In this document: piece after piece, positions 1 through 12,758 of the stretch | Numbering within the stretch: position 1 is the first letter of the stretch | Layout of the letters: every line of letters starts with the position of its first letter | NCBI GenBank assembly: GCA_945910005.1 | Contig: OX246738.1 | Location: 19,725,458-19,789,457 of the forward strand | DNA: 64,000 bases | Reading direction: 5' to 3' | Origin: Isoperla grammatica | Lineage: Eukaryota; Arthropoda; Insecta; Plecoptera; Perlodidae | The notes under the pieces: generated by a model | Seen by the model: the letters and a program-made list of their open reading frames with translations, nothing else | Database searches by the model: none | What the model was told of the DNA's origin: nothing | Position numbers and translations under genes: made by a program

Positions 1-2296
1 TACAAAATAGAAAACAGAATATAAAGATATTGTGAATGGTATGATAAAATATATATACCTATATACTGTTAAAAATGAAGTAAAAAAGAAGAATACGAAG
101 GCATTAAGGTAATCAAAACAAGAATCATATTATTTTGAAGAAGGTACGATTGGATTGTTGTAACCCGCCTTTTCACGTTGGCCGCGATCATTGGCGACAA
201 ATACGATAGATACGTTTGTAATTAAAACCTCCACTGCAGACGTTACGTGAATATTGAACTGTGACCTGACAGAAGCAAATCATCATTCGGTCATCACAAC
301 AGAAGCCTTACAAGGATCGATCCTTTGCTGACCATCTGTTCTCAATACATTATTACACAACGCATGCATATGTCCTTGTTATTTCATCGGTACAACAATA
401 GTTGAAACTGACAGCAAGGATTACATTGCCGAGTAATTAAGTTATTTCAGCCTATTGGTATTGGTCTAAAGTTGGTCATGCGTTGCCGGGGGGGGGGGGG
501 GGGGGTGGGGGGTGGATAACGCGAAACAAAAGCTTGCCGAGTCCAGAGCCGGCCATCAATTATTTATTTCCGTGATGTTAATTAGTTCTTCACAGGGGTC
601 GGTGTCATGTTGCATTGCAGTAGCTGTAATGTTGTAATGTTGATGACTTGGGCGTGGCATAGGCTCAGTCTGACAGACTGGCTTAACTCAATATTACTTT
701 ATTGGTATTGGAAATCAGGACATAATCGGTTTCTATACTTTTGTTCGCTTGAGCTTGTTCACGCTATTCATTTAGATAATATACAGATCTTAACATGGGG
801 GCGATACAATTTTAATTGAATTAGATGTATTTTGGAACTTCATACTTCATACAGTATTATTATACGAATTTCCTGGTGCAACAAAGACCGTGTTTAATGT
901 AATTCAATAACTATACACGATATAAAAGCCTCAAATTCTGCAACGGAAATAATACCAATGCTTATAGTAACATTGGTAGTAAACATGATAAGTTTAAATA
1001 TTTCATACATTGAGAGTTGGCGTAAATAAGTGTTGCAAATATTGGTTCTAGCTATATGTTTCAAGATAAGCCCAAAAGTGTTCAGTAGGTAGTAATTTAC
1101 TGATGTATTTTCTTACAGGCGAAAATAACTGCCCTCTATAAATGTCGTACATTAAAAGAAACAGTAATAACATGAAATAATAACATTTTTTTATCTTATA
1201 TCGGCAAACAAATTGTTTTGTAAAGAGATTAATTAAAATTCCATTGAAAAAATAATGCAAATATGAAAATAAAAACAATTTTATGGAAAGTTGAAACAAA
1301 TTCCCATCTTGTTGTGGAATGTAACAAAACATAAAGCTGACCGTAAAATATTTACTGCTTTTCATTAAAACATTGCGGGTTTATTATATTTACCTTAACT
1401 CTTTCCCCCCTCTGACAGAGGTGAAGCCTGGTTGTACTAAAGGGGAGGTTTACTGCTCGCTGATGGACGATAGAAACACGCTACTATAGGCAATGAAAGT
1501 AGGAATCAACCGACAACTTTTTTATTACCCGAGTTATTGGTTAAGGCGCAGACACCCACGGCGGAATGGAGGCACGTGCGCCATTGCGCTGTAGTGCGCC
1601 AGCTATCTAACCTATTACAATATTTCTTTTTAAGACCTCGGAATTTCCTATGAGGTTCAAAAAAATGAGATGGGTAGGCAGACATACCGAACCACGCACG
1701 CAGTGAATAGAAAGCTGTTGTGGCAGCCGTCACTGTTTTCTTCGGTGGAGTGATAGCATCCACCTGACTGTAAAATTGTTTGACGGTGCTGAGGCATTAT
1801 TCATGGGAATATTGATAGGTTGAACGGTGAGCCCATATTTCATGTGTATTCGAAGCCACTGCCGTACACCCATACCAATTGCGCCGCAAGGAAAATCAAT
1901 AAAAACACAACAAACAAAAGGCGTGAAAAAAACACAAAGCACTTTAATAGGTGCCGAATTTCATGGTCACATATTCAAACGGTGCTTTCAACCTTGTTAC
2001 ATACGTGATATTAATTGAACTGTTTTACTATACATACATCATATCAAGACTAAATTCCATGTAGGTTGACGTAATGTTGAAATGATTTGTTCCATCCATG
2101 GATCTTCATTAAAACGCAGTGGTCGCACTCGTATGCAGTCGATGCTCGATGCAGTCGGATAGGAAGTGATGTATGGTCGATATAATTGCGACGAAATCCT
2201 GATGAACTGCGCTTGGCTGGCTCAGACTAATAGTGATGGACGGTAGTTTATCAGACAATTGACTGACGTGATACATTACGATCACTTAAGCCGAGT
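1..2296. other. Intergenic, no recognisable gene
   Basis: AT-rich sequence with a poly(G) run near 489. The frames at 607-819, 1048-1365 and 1506-2018 are short, overlap on opposite strands and show no motif. Confidence 0.6.
489..514 (+). repeat. Poly(G) run
   Basis: About 18 consecutive G followed by TGGGGGGTGG. Similar G runs occur at 33112-33128, 53401-53416 and 61208-61219. Confidence 0.95.
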
Positions 2297-2738
2297 TAGA
2301 GCGCTTTAGTTTCGGAACATAGCTGACTGTTCTAAACATGTTTGAAGAATTGTTGTAAGGGTGCTTTAGTTAGGGGAGCATAGCTGATATTGTTCAGAAC
2401 ATGTTTTAAGAATTGTTGTAAGGGCGCTTTATAGTTACCAGAGAATAGCTGATATTGTTCAGAACATGTTTTAAGAATTGTTCTAAGGGTGCTTTATAGT
2501 TACCAGAGAATAGCTGATATTGTTCAGAACATGTTTTAAGAATTGTTGTAAGGGTGCTTTATAGTTACCAGAGAATAGCTGATATTGTTCAGAACATGTT
2601 TTAAGAATTGTTGTAAGGGTGCTTCATAGTTACCAGAGAATAGCTGATATTGTTCAGAACATGTTTTAAGAATTGTTGTAAGGGTGCTTTATAGTTACCA
2701 GAGAATAGCTGATATTGTTCAGAATATGTTTTAAGATT
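2297..2738 (+). repeat. 65-bp minisatellite, ~7 units
   Basis: Consensus parts GGGTGCTTTATAGTTACCAG, AGAATAGCTGATATTGTTCA and GAACATGTTTTAAGAATTG. The first two units (from 2297 and 2357) are diverged and a few bp shorter; the remaining copies are almost identical. This pattern suggests recent expansion toward the right. Confidence 0.95.
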
Positions 2739-3090
2739 TGTGCCCAGCGATTCGTTGCTTCACTTTAAAGTACTTGCCGACATGTAAACAACAAACGGGG
2801 GAACGTGTGGGGGGGAACGGAAAGGGAAACGTGAAGGGAAGGGAAACGTGTACTTTGTATGTTATCACAACTAACACAAATATAAATTTAATTCACAGTC
2901 ACACACAAAACGTATCAAAAGTTCGATGAATTAGTGGACTCGTATGATTCCACCTCGTAGATTTTTAGAGGCTTTTTGTGTAGGAATTCTGGTGTAGGGT
3001 GAACAAAACGCTTATAAAGTTAATGTCGCATAACCACGTAAGTGCTTACAATAACTTTGACATCATGCCTAGCTGTTAGCCAAATAGGCA

Positions 3091-3402
3091 CATTGCTATA
3101 AGAATTATTTATTGTACTATGGAAATCAGTTTTATAAGTCAATACTACATAAATATGTAACAAATATACGCATTTGCACGTATTTGCTTACGTAATCAGA
3201 CATTTACGCTGCAATAATACGTAAAGTGATAATTACGCTTATAGACACATTGCTATAAGAATTATTTATTGTACTGTGGAAATCAGTGTTATAAGTCAAT
3301 ACTACACAAACATTTAACAAATATACGAATTTGCACGTAAATTACTAACGTAATCAGACATTTACGCTGCAATAATACGTAGTGATAATTATGCTGAATG
3401 CA
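3091..3402 (+). repeat. Tandem duplication, 157-bp unit, two copies
   Basis: CATTGCTATAAGAATTATTT starts each copy (3091 and 3248) and both run through TTTACGCTGCAATAATACGT. Copies differ at scattered positions. A TACGTAA-type motif recurs within each copy. Confidence 0.93.
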
Positions 3403-4069
3403 ATCACTGCATCCATCCATTAGTAACATTTCTTTTGTGACGTGCAATGTTATTACTGACGAAATTGCTAACTTTGACATTATTATTACGTCAACACAAT
3501 CAAGCACTCAATACATGCAATACAACAATAAACGAATAAATTTCAGACTCCTTATTTAACCAATGATAATTGCTTCTGTTAAATTCTCGCAAGTTAATAC
3601 AAATCGTGTATGAAACATTAAGTTACATATTATTACAGTCTACAATGGAAAGTGAAATGGAATGGTATGTAGTGCATAAGATGCAAGTTTGAAGTTATAC
3701 AGTGACTGAGATACAGGGAAGTACAGCACACTAATGGAAGTACATCGGACCACAATCAACAATAATTGAGTGTATAGTGAACTATCTGGCGATAACGAGG
3801 TCATTGCTAATGAATTGAGGAAGTCTTTTTTTAACCTGTCTACAGGTTAGTAAAGGGAAGTATGGTTAGTATGGAATATTACCGTGTGAAATTTCACAAC
3901 GATCAGGAACGAATTTTGACCTGATAAGGGCATAGATAAAAATCACAAGTGGGACCGGAAAGTCTCTAATATGTTGGCCAAGCACTTTCATTCATACCAT
4001 GTGTATTACGCCCACCTCGGCAAGAGTTTTTTTTTTTTTTAGATACCGTTTCAACTCTGCTGGACCGCC

Positions 4070-4210
4070 GAAATGAAATGAAATGAAATGAAATGAAATG
4101 AAATGAAATGAAATGAAATGAAATGAAATGAAATGAAATGAAATGAAATGAAATGAAATGAAATGAAATGAAATGAAATGAAATGAAATGAAATGAAATG
4201 AAATGAAATG
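4070..4210 (+). repeat. (AAATG)n pentanucleotide array
   Basis: About 28 perfect AAATG units. It is followed after a short break (TGATGAGATGACAAATCGTG) by a second array of the one-base variant AGATG. Confidence 0.98.
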
Positions 4211-4229
4211 TGATGAGATGACAAATCGT

Positions 4230-4328
4230 GAGATGAGATGAGATGAGATGAGATGAGATGAGATGAGATGAGATGAGATGAGATAAGATGAGATGAGATG
4301 AGATGAGATGAGATGAGATGAGATGAAA
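4230..4328 (+). repeat. (AGATG)n pentanucleotide array
   Basis: About 20 AGATG units with one AGATA variant, ending in two AAATG-type units just before the SINE family 2 fragment at 4333. Confidence 0.98.
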
Positions 4329-4332
4329 TGAA

Positions 4333-4395
4333 ATATATATTTATTTTCTACCCACTAAGTTACAACAACCGATGTTTAGTGGAGTATTTACAGTT
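4333..4395 (-). mobile_element. SINE family 2, diverged 3' fragment abutting pentanucleotide arrays
   Basis: TATTTATTTTCTACCCACTA, AGTTACAACAACCGATGTTT and AGTGGAGTATTTACAG align with the complement of the tail domain, with more differences than the other copies. The 3' end of the SINE (plus-strand left side) runs directly into the (AGATG)n and (AAATG)n arrays. Confidence 0.55.
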
Positions 4396-6102
4396 TATTA
4401 TAAACCTCGTTTTTATAACAGCTCCAAAGACGCCGTCTACCTTCGCAAATGGTTTCATGTAAACAAAAAGCGATAGAGTATGTCAAATTACGTTTATTTA
4501 GTTGTAGAACAATAAGAATACACGTGGCCTACGCGTAGAGCACAAGGATTTACATGGGTTTCTTATAAGATTTGTGTAAGACTAAGTTAATTTTACATTT
4601 TACCACCGGCTATAAAATAAGGCCATTTAAAAACGGCACGAAAAGAATAGTTCCAGGAAAAAATGTGATAGGATAAAACGAATTCCAGGTGACAGTAAAT
4701 TTCCATCATGTTTGTCGTTAAAAATTGAATCTAATGTTGCATTCTGGGTTGGTCCCGTTGTTTTTCTTCGCCGTTGATACTCGAAGGAACAGACTAATTG
4801 TAAACTACCTACATAGGTGCAACTAATTGCAGACCAATTCGTGTTTGGGATAATTAAGACATTCTATCACTAATTTAATAATCGGCTCATATTATCCCAC
4901 GAGTGCGGTAAGTGTGCTACAATAGCGTTTGTATGGAATGCACTTTGGTTTGAATGACCGACCGTTCGCACGAACCCAATGCGAGTCTCTAACAGTGTGA
5001 TAATGGAATATTTAATAACGTTGATCATCTAAATCTAGTTTGTTTTCTTGAGTGAGAGTAATGATGTGAGATAGCCTTTGATAGACGTACAAGACTAACA
5101 TGTAGAGTCAACGCCTTTGAGTGGGTAGAGAGGACTAAGATAAGAAATCTGTGATTGTGTATGGGGAAACACACAGATGAGCCCTTTTAGGTTTGTAGTG
5201 AATAAAACTAATACACATAATAATATTTTAAAATGAAGATTGCAACAAGAAAAATGCAATATTTAAAATCGTGTCGTGGTTTGATATAAACGTATACAAA
5301 CGACTTACAATGCCATGTTCACTTCGTGTTGTTTGTTTTGAGGTGCTAGATAGATTTGCATGAATATGACAAAAGGGGTAAAAAAAGAAACATTTTAATA
5401 GATTGTTGTGTATTTATTTATTTATTTATTTATTTATTTTTTTTTTTTTTTTACATTGAAATGTATTAAAATGTTAAGAGGTAATAAACTAACAACTCGT
5501 GAAATGTTGTACACACTGAATGCAATTTTGTAATGTTTCTACTTAAAGTGTTATATATTATTTTTTATTATACACAGCCATTTAAGGTCATTGAAGGAGT
5601 GTGATGTATACATAATATATAACATAAGTGAATATTACACTCATCTAGCAGTTGAACAGCAAAGCACAATGCATTGTTTTCATGCAATTAAGATAACTTA
5701 AAATTGAGGCTGGCAGAAAGAGCAAAGCCCCATTCACAAAGTGTTCACCAACTTTATAACGTATTGTTATATGGACCAATTAGCAGAGTAACATTGCTTG
5801 GGCGGTTCGTATTATCAATTCCCTCTGACTTACAATACACCTTAACAAACCTTTCCGTATTTATTATATCATTGTATGAGAAACAATATTCAACAATTAA
5901 ATAGCATAGAAAGCAAAGAATCTCGTTCAGACAGATTATTCTGGATATGACCCTAATCGCTTTATATACAAATGGTTTTCTCACAACACACAAATTCACA
6001 GCTGATATTATATCTTATATTTTCACACAATTTTTGCACAATCGAACAAAATACTACAAAGCCACCTAATTCTTTTTTTCTAGCACCTCTATATTATAGG
6101 AT
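4396..6102. other. Intergenic, no recognisable gene
   Basis: AT-rich; only the TTTA/T run at 5408-5452 stands out. Opposed frames at 5704-5999 lack any motif. Confidence 0.6.
5408..5452 (+). repeat. (TTTA)n followed by a poly(T) run
   Basis: Seven or so ATTT units run into ~18 T; simple repeat with no further content. Confidence 0.9.
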
Positions 6103-6458
6103 GTATGTCCACTAACTCTGCGGACCCCTGATTTATGACTGTTAAAGTTGCTTAAAATTGCATTAAAATTGCTTCACAAAGTAAACCAAACCATCTCATC
6201 CTCTACTAATATTTCCGTTTTTCAAATGTTCTTCGTTGGGTGTGAAAGATGTGTTACAACAAACACATTACAAAGTTAAAAAACAAAACAAAAAAACATA
6301 ACTTTTGAAAAACGGAGCTATGTTGATTTGAACAAAGACACTTTCATAAATAGGGGCACTAAATTCGCTTGAGGATGACATATGTTTGTTTATTTTGTGA
6401 TTTTAAAGCAATTTTAATCGAAATAAATCAGGGATTCCGCAGAGTAGTTAGGCATACA
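6103..6458. mobile_element. Foldback MITE-like element (~356 bp)
   Basis: Left GTATGTCCACTAACTCTGCG, then GACCCCTGATTTATG...TTAAAGTTGCTTAAAATTG; right CAATTTTAATCGAAATAAATC, then AGGGATTCCGCAGAGTAGTTAGGCATAC. The arms are diverged (~75-80% by eye) and surround an A-rich centre. TA dinucleotides lie near both ends, so a Tc1/mariner-type origin is possible but unproven. Confidence 0.65.
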
Positions 6459-7359
6459 GACTTAAGTATCCAACTTAAGTCTCTAAGTTTTGTGCTTGCT
6501 GGCCACAACATCTATGACGTAGTCGATACAAACGAACACAGTTTGTGAAGTGAAATATTGTTGTCAAGTTATTCACATGAAGAGTATAATTGATACCACT
6601 CGAAATTATGTTGTGCAATATAATCAATTGCAGCGATGCATTTGGCTTGACTCCATGTTTTATCATGTATTTTGCAAGGAGGAATGCAACTTTTGAAAGT
6701 TGTTTCAAAAGTCGTATGCATTATTGTTAATTGCCTAAGCGAGAGGATTATATTTCCTTAAAATATGTCGTTACTCAGACGTGTTTACGTAATTGAAATA
6801 CGTTTTACATAATTGTTGTAATTTATATGTTTAAAAATACATGCAATGTAGGAAATATCCAAAAATGTGTATACACAGACTTTTCAATATAATATTATGT
6901 TGACCTAATAGGGCTGTATAGCTAAACCACATTGCCCGGTTAAAGTTAATTGTTGTACCCCGATTATAATTCGACGAAGTAGTGGAATCATGGAGCCATT
7001 TTGACATTTATTCATACAATGTACGTTTTGTTAATCAGGTGTGATCAGGCGATTATTTGTGATGTTCATTGAATGATGCACAATTCACGTGTTGCTGTTG
7101 TGGTGTATTTAGGTAAAACATTCACGATACACTTCTTTCACGTTATACAAAACATAAACATTGCGGGTAATGTGATTATACATCGATAACGATTAACAGT
7201 AAATTGTAAGTAAATCATTCTAAATATATAAAGTATAAATAAAAATTAAATAAATACATAATAACTTTTTCTCATTTTTAATATTCAAGCAAAACTCTAA
7301 ACGCAAAATGATAAAACACTTCCGTTTTACCTATTTTAATTAAGCCCCTATAGGACTAC

Positions 7360-7632
7360 ACCGATAGAGATGGCTCAGCGGTAAGACGAGACTCTAGTTC
7401 GGGAGGTCGCCTGTTCGATTCCGGCCACCGGCAGTCCTGACTGAAGGTTTTTCCGAGGTTTTCCTCAGTCGTAAAGGCGAATGCTGGGATTGAGTCTTAC
7501 GAACAGTCCTCGGACATTCCTTCCCAGCTATTCAAACATCCTAATAACGTAGTTAGTCACCTGAAGAGGGGCACATCGGGTAAAGCTGGTTTGCACCCTA
7601 TAACGGGTATTCCTACGACAAAAAAATTATAG
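7360..7632 (+). mobile_element. tRNA-derived SINE, family 1, near full length
   Basis: The head carries Pol III promoter boxes: A box TGGCTCAGCGGTAAGAC from 7371 and B box GTTCGATTCC from 7413. A body follows with GGTTTTCCTCAGTCGTAAAG and GAATGCTGGGATTGAG, and a tail with CACCTGAAGAGGGGCACATC. Near-matching flanks TATAGGACTA (7349-7358) and TATAGGGTACTA (7628-7639) look like a target-site duplication. Other copies in this window lie at 26900-27238, 24408-24478 and 53655-54331. Confidence 0.85.
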
Positions 7633-7849
7633 GGTACTAAATACATTACACATATAAATATACTGGTGTAAATATATTTATGTCACAAGAAAACATGTTT
7701 GTACATTTTCTAACAACAGCCTTTTCTGAACGAAAGCACTATACACCATCGATTTTCTAAAGACCCACCGCTTTTGATGAAGTCTGAAATAAACAACCGG
7801 TATCCTTCCTTATTCTTATGCGCGAAAAGCAATTTTGAAACACAAACAT

Positions 7850-8170
7850 ACTTTACTTCCGTGTCCATCGCGTATCAAATCACGTCTTGGTGGTCCTTGT
7901 TTGTTTAATACGGTGGTGAATAGCAGCCGTATGGCCGGCCCGCCCGCTTCGTCGGAACTAGGAAGTGGTAGACGTAGCCTACATTATGTCCGGACAACCG
8001 CAACAACAATGCTGCCCGGTTCTTTGACTCTTGCGCGGCTAAGAAGACCTTGGCCGACATACAAGGTTAGCAGCTTGGTTGCTTGCTGCACTTCGCATAC
8101 GCCCTCACGCAACACACGGTCGGTGGCGTTAGATGCAAATACGGGGCCTGAGGGACCCGTATTTACGGAA
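7850..8170. other. GC-rich island of unknown nature
   Basis: About 320 bp clearly richer in G+C and CpG than its AT-rich flanks, with CGGCCGGCCC-like and GGGGCCTGAGGGACCC runs. A 116-codon plus-strand frame (7835-8185) spans it but resembles no family I know and has no splice or Kozak support. It could be a promoter, an exon of an unseen gene, or a repeat. Confidence 0.4.
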
Positions 8171-8261
8171 ATAAAGTATAAATAAAATATATATTAGAAA
8201 ATATATAATATATATAGTATATTATAAAATATATATTAGAAATAAAGTATAATACATACAT

Positions 8262-8320
8262 TTTTATTTATAGTCTACTCAATTACAAGAACTGATTTTC
8301 AGTGGGGGACATTTAAACTT
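8262..8320 (-). mobile_element. SINE family 2, 3' fragment
   Basis: Plus-strand TTTATTTATAGTCTACTCA, ATTACAAGAACTGATTTTCA and GTGGGGGACATTT match the complement of the family 2 tail almost exactly; the head is absent. Confidence 0.75.
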
Positions 8321-9380
8321 TTTTTAATTATTGAAATTTGTAGAAATATTGTAGAAACGTTTAGCGCAGGATTTATTTATATGCACGTAACATCGTTATG
8401 TTCTGTTTTTTTAAATTGGTAACGATTACAGTAATATATGTAACGTTTATACGTGTTATGATTCATAATACATACAAACATTGTAGATTTTAACATGTAA
8501 AATGAGCTTGCAATGAAAATACTATACTCTCAATTACCAAGTATTATAAATTGAATAACCTAAAACACATTTACACATGCATTAACTTATACATTTATTT
8601 ATATTTTATATTATGTTATACTAAAACCCTATTTGTATGTCAGATGAAAAATCAGAAGGATATAAGTGATACTATACTATAAAGATGTAATTTTCATTTT
8701 CTAGAAGGGTGAAAGTGTACCCACCCCCCTTTCACCCCTTTGCTGGCGTCCGCGGACGCTCTAGGTCGCCCAGTCCTTCGCACTACATACGTATAGCCTT
8801 AAAGCTCAAGTTATACTTCATGCAACTTACTCATTGGGGAAAGATATTAATTAAAAGTAAATAAATAATTGAACGGAGATCGTGTGAAGTGGACTCATCC
8901 TACGTACGTATATCATGACCCATTATTCGTCGGTCGTGAGAAAGGATCTAGCTGCACTTGTGGCAAGAGTTGCCAGTTTAGTGACCCCAGATCCGAAAGC
9001 GAGGGCCAGAACTCAAAGTGCAAGGTCAAGCCAGTCCACTGTGACTTATCGACAAACTGGTGCAATCATTTCTATTCGGGATTCATCTTAAACGGATACA
9101 ACAGAGAAAGCGCATGGCCACGATGATGATGATGATAATAAATAATGATTACTAATATTATTAATCTTATTATCAATGTTGATCCAACCAGACCATATTA
9201 AGGATATTTTACAACTGATCCAACTCTCTTGCAAATTAAAAATACATATGTGAACCCATGATGTTTGGTGGGTAGCGTAAATCCATACATTCTGTATCAC
9301 AGGTGTTTCGTTTTTCTTACAAATTCGAAATTATTTTATTGTATTGTTTACATATTAAATTATATACATACTTATTTATG

Positions 9381-9440
9381 AAGACCCCGGCGGTGTGTGA
9401 TGAATGGTTCGGCCGACGTCATATGAACTAGCTGTCGAGT
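9381..9440 (+). repeat. Dispersed repeat fragment (pair with 54730)
   Basis: GGTTCGGCCGACGTCATATG then AACTAGCTGTCGAG resembles GATTCGGCCGAAGTCATATT then ATGAGCTAGCAGTTGA at 54746. A shared interspersed element is likely; type unknown. Confidence 0.55.
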
Positions 9441-9859
9441 ACGCCGAAAAATAAAAATAATACTATATTAAAATACATTTTAATTCCGGATGTTCCGTGT
9501 GAATATTGAGAATAACGTTAAATCCAACAATTGGTCTTGTAATAAATCGGGTTTATATTATTTGGTTATTTAATGCGATGTTTTGTCTTATCTTTTGTTA
9601 CATCCTTGATATCCCCAGGGAGAAGCCACCCACCATGACGTTGGATTTAATTGTATTCTCAGTATTCATACGTGGAACACCAGAAAATGTTCATGTTTAA
9701 TATATTTGCATAAAAAACTTTGTCATTACAAGGGACAGACTGATGAAAGCTATAAAATCTGTCCCCACTGGGATAAAATATATGTTTATAGTGTTTTTAA
9801 AGCAAGAACTTCGTTTATGAATAATGTATCCAATGAAAGTTTTTCCCGACCCGGGTTGT

Positions 9860-10028
9860 GGTACAATCCATTACATACTTTGTACTTTCCATTACATATA
9901 CTCACAACAGTTACATACTTTGTACTATCCTTTATAGACTCATAACTATTATATACTTTGTACTCTTTATTACAACGATGAACAATTACATACTTGGTAC
10001 TGTCATTTACATACAACCATTATACATA
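9860..10028 (+). repeat. Degenerate ~36-40-bp tandem repeat around TTACATACTTTGTAC
   Basis: The core ACATACTTTGTAC or a near variant recurs at about 9872, 9912, 9950 and 9987, spaced 36-40 bp, with a final decayed copy near 10009. It creates open frames on both strands that are not real genes. Confidence 0.8.
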
Positions 10029-10276
10029 TTGAATTATAAAAATAAACTGGCGACTATATTATTTTTTTGGTACGAGGTGAAAGTCCATCTGTTATTCTAC
10101 ATGTTATGATCTTCACTCAGTGTATAATAATTGTACGTTGTTCAAAACATTTACATTCCATTTTTTTTAACATCGACATGTATTTAATTATAAAGAGCAG
10201 ACAAGGTATGATAAACGTAGTGTATCAACAACAAGTGGTACATTCCTTGGGCATTGTGTCGGACACGTGCGAGGCA

Positions 10277-10776
10277 TGAATGAGTTGGGCTGCTCCCACG
10301 TGACTAGGGAGTCTGGCTGGCAGTCCAACCACATTCTTAGTGATTGTCACACTAACCTGCTAAGACAGACTTATCCGTGTCAGTCAGTACTGAGAGACGT
10401 ACGGAATAGATGATGATGCCCTCGTGGATACAGAGTTACTCTCCGTGTAGGGGGACCGTGTAGGACCCACTGGCTGAAAGTGAGTGGGTTCCATGCACGA
10501 AGGTCGATCGTCTCTCAATTTGTAATCGACAATAATATTAATTGTCAATCGATGTTCAGAAAGACATTACACTTTTAATCTTGAAGTAACACACTGAATT
10601 TTTCTTATGTGATTTTGAGACAACCTATAGTGATTATATTATTTTTCAGTTCTCCCCATAAGTAATTGTATAGTTGTATTTATTGCCCTCCGTTGAAAAT
10701 GTGAATAATGTTATAATATATAATAATTGAAATATTGAATGAGTTTAGCTGCACCCACGTGACTTAATTGGGAGTC
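10277..10776. repeat. Direct ~38-bp repeats flanking a ~420-bp segment
   Basis: TGAATGAGTTGGGCTGCTCC with CACGTGACTAGGGAGTC at 10277-10314, and TGAATGAGTTTAGCTGCACC with CACGTGACTTAATTGGGAGTC at 10736-10776. The left part of the enclosed segment (10315-10510) is GC-richer and of unknown nature. Confidence 0.6.
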
Positions 10777-10858
10777 AAAACAGCTATATAACTGAATGGG
10801 ATAGACATTAAATAATTAATAAAAAAATATATATATATATAAACAAATAAATGCTGAA

Positions 10859-11298
10859 ATGAATGAATGAATGAATGAATGAATGAATGAATGAATGAAT
10901 GAATGAATGAATGAATGAATGAATGAATGAATGAATGAATGAATGAATGAATGAATGAATGAATGAATGAATGAATGAATGAATGAATGAATGAATGAAT
11001 GAATGAATGAATGAATGAATGAATGAATGAATGAATGAATGAATGAATGAATGAATGAATGACTGAATGAATGAATGAATGAATGAATGAATGAATGAAT
11101 GAATGAATGAATGAATGAATGAATGAATGAATGAATGAATGAATGAATGAATGAATGAATGAATGAATGAATGAATGAATGAATGAATGAATGAATGAAT
11201 GATAAATGAATGAATGAATGAATAAATGAATAAAGGAATAAATGAATAAATGAATAAAGGAATAAATGAATAAATGAATAAATGAATGAATGAATAAA
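10859..11298 (+). repeat. (GAAT)n tetranucleotide array, ~440 bp
   Basis: Nearly pure GAAT repeats to 11199 with one substitution (GACT at 11061), then a mixed AATG/AATA zone. All three minus-strand frames are open (SFIH repeats) only because a 4-bp period reads the same in every frame. Confidence 0.98.
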
Positions 11299-12758
11299 CA
11301 AAAATAAATAAACAAGAATAACTTTTCATAGGCATTTCTACTGTAGAGAGAACAGCTTTACCTATAACTAGGTATTATTATTTAGATATTTTGTAAGCAA
11401 AATCCTTCCTTACGTTATGTGTATCGTCTAATAACGACTAACACTATTCAGTCATGACTGAAGGTGTCGGGAATTGATTTCTTGATGGTCCGAGTTAATT
11501 TTGCGTGCCACGTCTCACCTAAATACTCATCAACGTGAAGAAGGTACAGAAATCACACAACGCAATCTGAGCTGGTACTCGAGCCAAGCCCAATGATTTA
11601 TTAGTCATGTGCTCGTCCATACCATGTATATGTTATCCTTTCAAGTTGCAGCTGTTTGGTTGAAGAGCAGAAAAGCATGATTGGAAATACAAATTTTTCG
11701 TATATGTCACAGAATAAGAATAAATTGTTTTGACAGACCATCGGTGTTGGTCAATAAGGAACTATAGCTGCTCAATGTTTAGTTGCATCAATTATTTATT
11801 GACATTAGGAAATTAAATTTGCGAGTCTACATAGCGTTTTACTAAAACTGTTAATCTCCGATTATCCGTTAGTCGGAGGTTTGCTACGAGCAGACACACG
11901 TACTGTTTGAACCATGGTTACCAAACCGAGATTACTAAATAGAACCACTGCCCACTTATTTCTGTATCGACGTGAAAGTAATTTGTACTTTAAAACCTTT
12001 AAAAATCAGGATTGAAAGGTTAATTGTGATAGATAAATCGATCTGCTAAAAATGTATGTATTTCATATCTCGCCAACGATGCTCATCCAGACGATTAAAT
12101 GATATTCATATAGATAATGAAAAGCACCACAATACTGATGCTCTAACCAGCACTCGAAGCCAGAATGCACCAGTCATCGACGGATCCACCCCGCCACTAC
12201 GCCAGTTTTTGTGATGAAAGAGCTAATTCAAATGATGGATCCGTCAATGGAACGTTTGGGTTTACATTCTGAACACAAACATCTATGAACCTCTTATTGC
12301 AACAAGAAGGGAAAATGTAAAGATAACTGAAAAATGTGTTTTTACGTCTCCCAACATATTCAATTTAGTTTTTTTCACCCGTTTATCCACAGGAAGTTTC
12401 AAGCGATGGAAACAATAGAGCTTTGTTTCGTTTTTCCCGACGAAAATGTACATGATTGATTGTCTAATGTAAATATTTAGTAACGTTTTTTGAATGCTAG
12501 GCAAATTCAGTATAACCTATAAACGTTTTAGACTTTACAAAACGTGTAAAGAACGAGCAACTGATAACTTAAACGCACTGATTTTATTTCAAATATTGTT
12601 TGTTATATCCAACATATTGTAATACAGATTTAACTGTATCCGCGGTTCATTTCCTGTCTACAACGGTAGCAGCACTTCTCCCACTTTTGAAGTCAGATGT
12701 CACTATAATCATCTCCTAAAATAATAGTAACAACTAAATACCAACATATAGTGGATCT

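Larger units (their letters stand above)
8321..10858. other. Intergenic with scattered repeat fragments
   Basis: Apart from repeats listed separately, there is a GC-richer patch at 8705-8800 and another at 8930-9120. No gene model is supported. Confidence 0.55.

Noticed and set aside
7360..7440. tRNA gene
   Set aside because: A and B boxes are present, but no closed acceptor stem is visible and a SINE body and tail follow.
10764..11335. Three long minus-strand frames of SFIH repeats
   Set aside because: They are translations of the GAAT tetranucleotide array; a 4-bp period opens all three frames with the same sequence.
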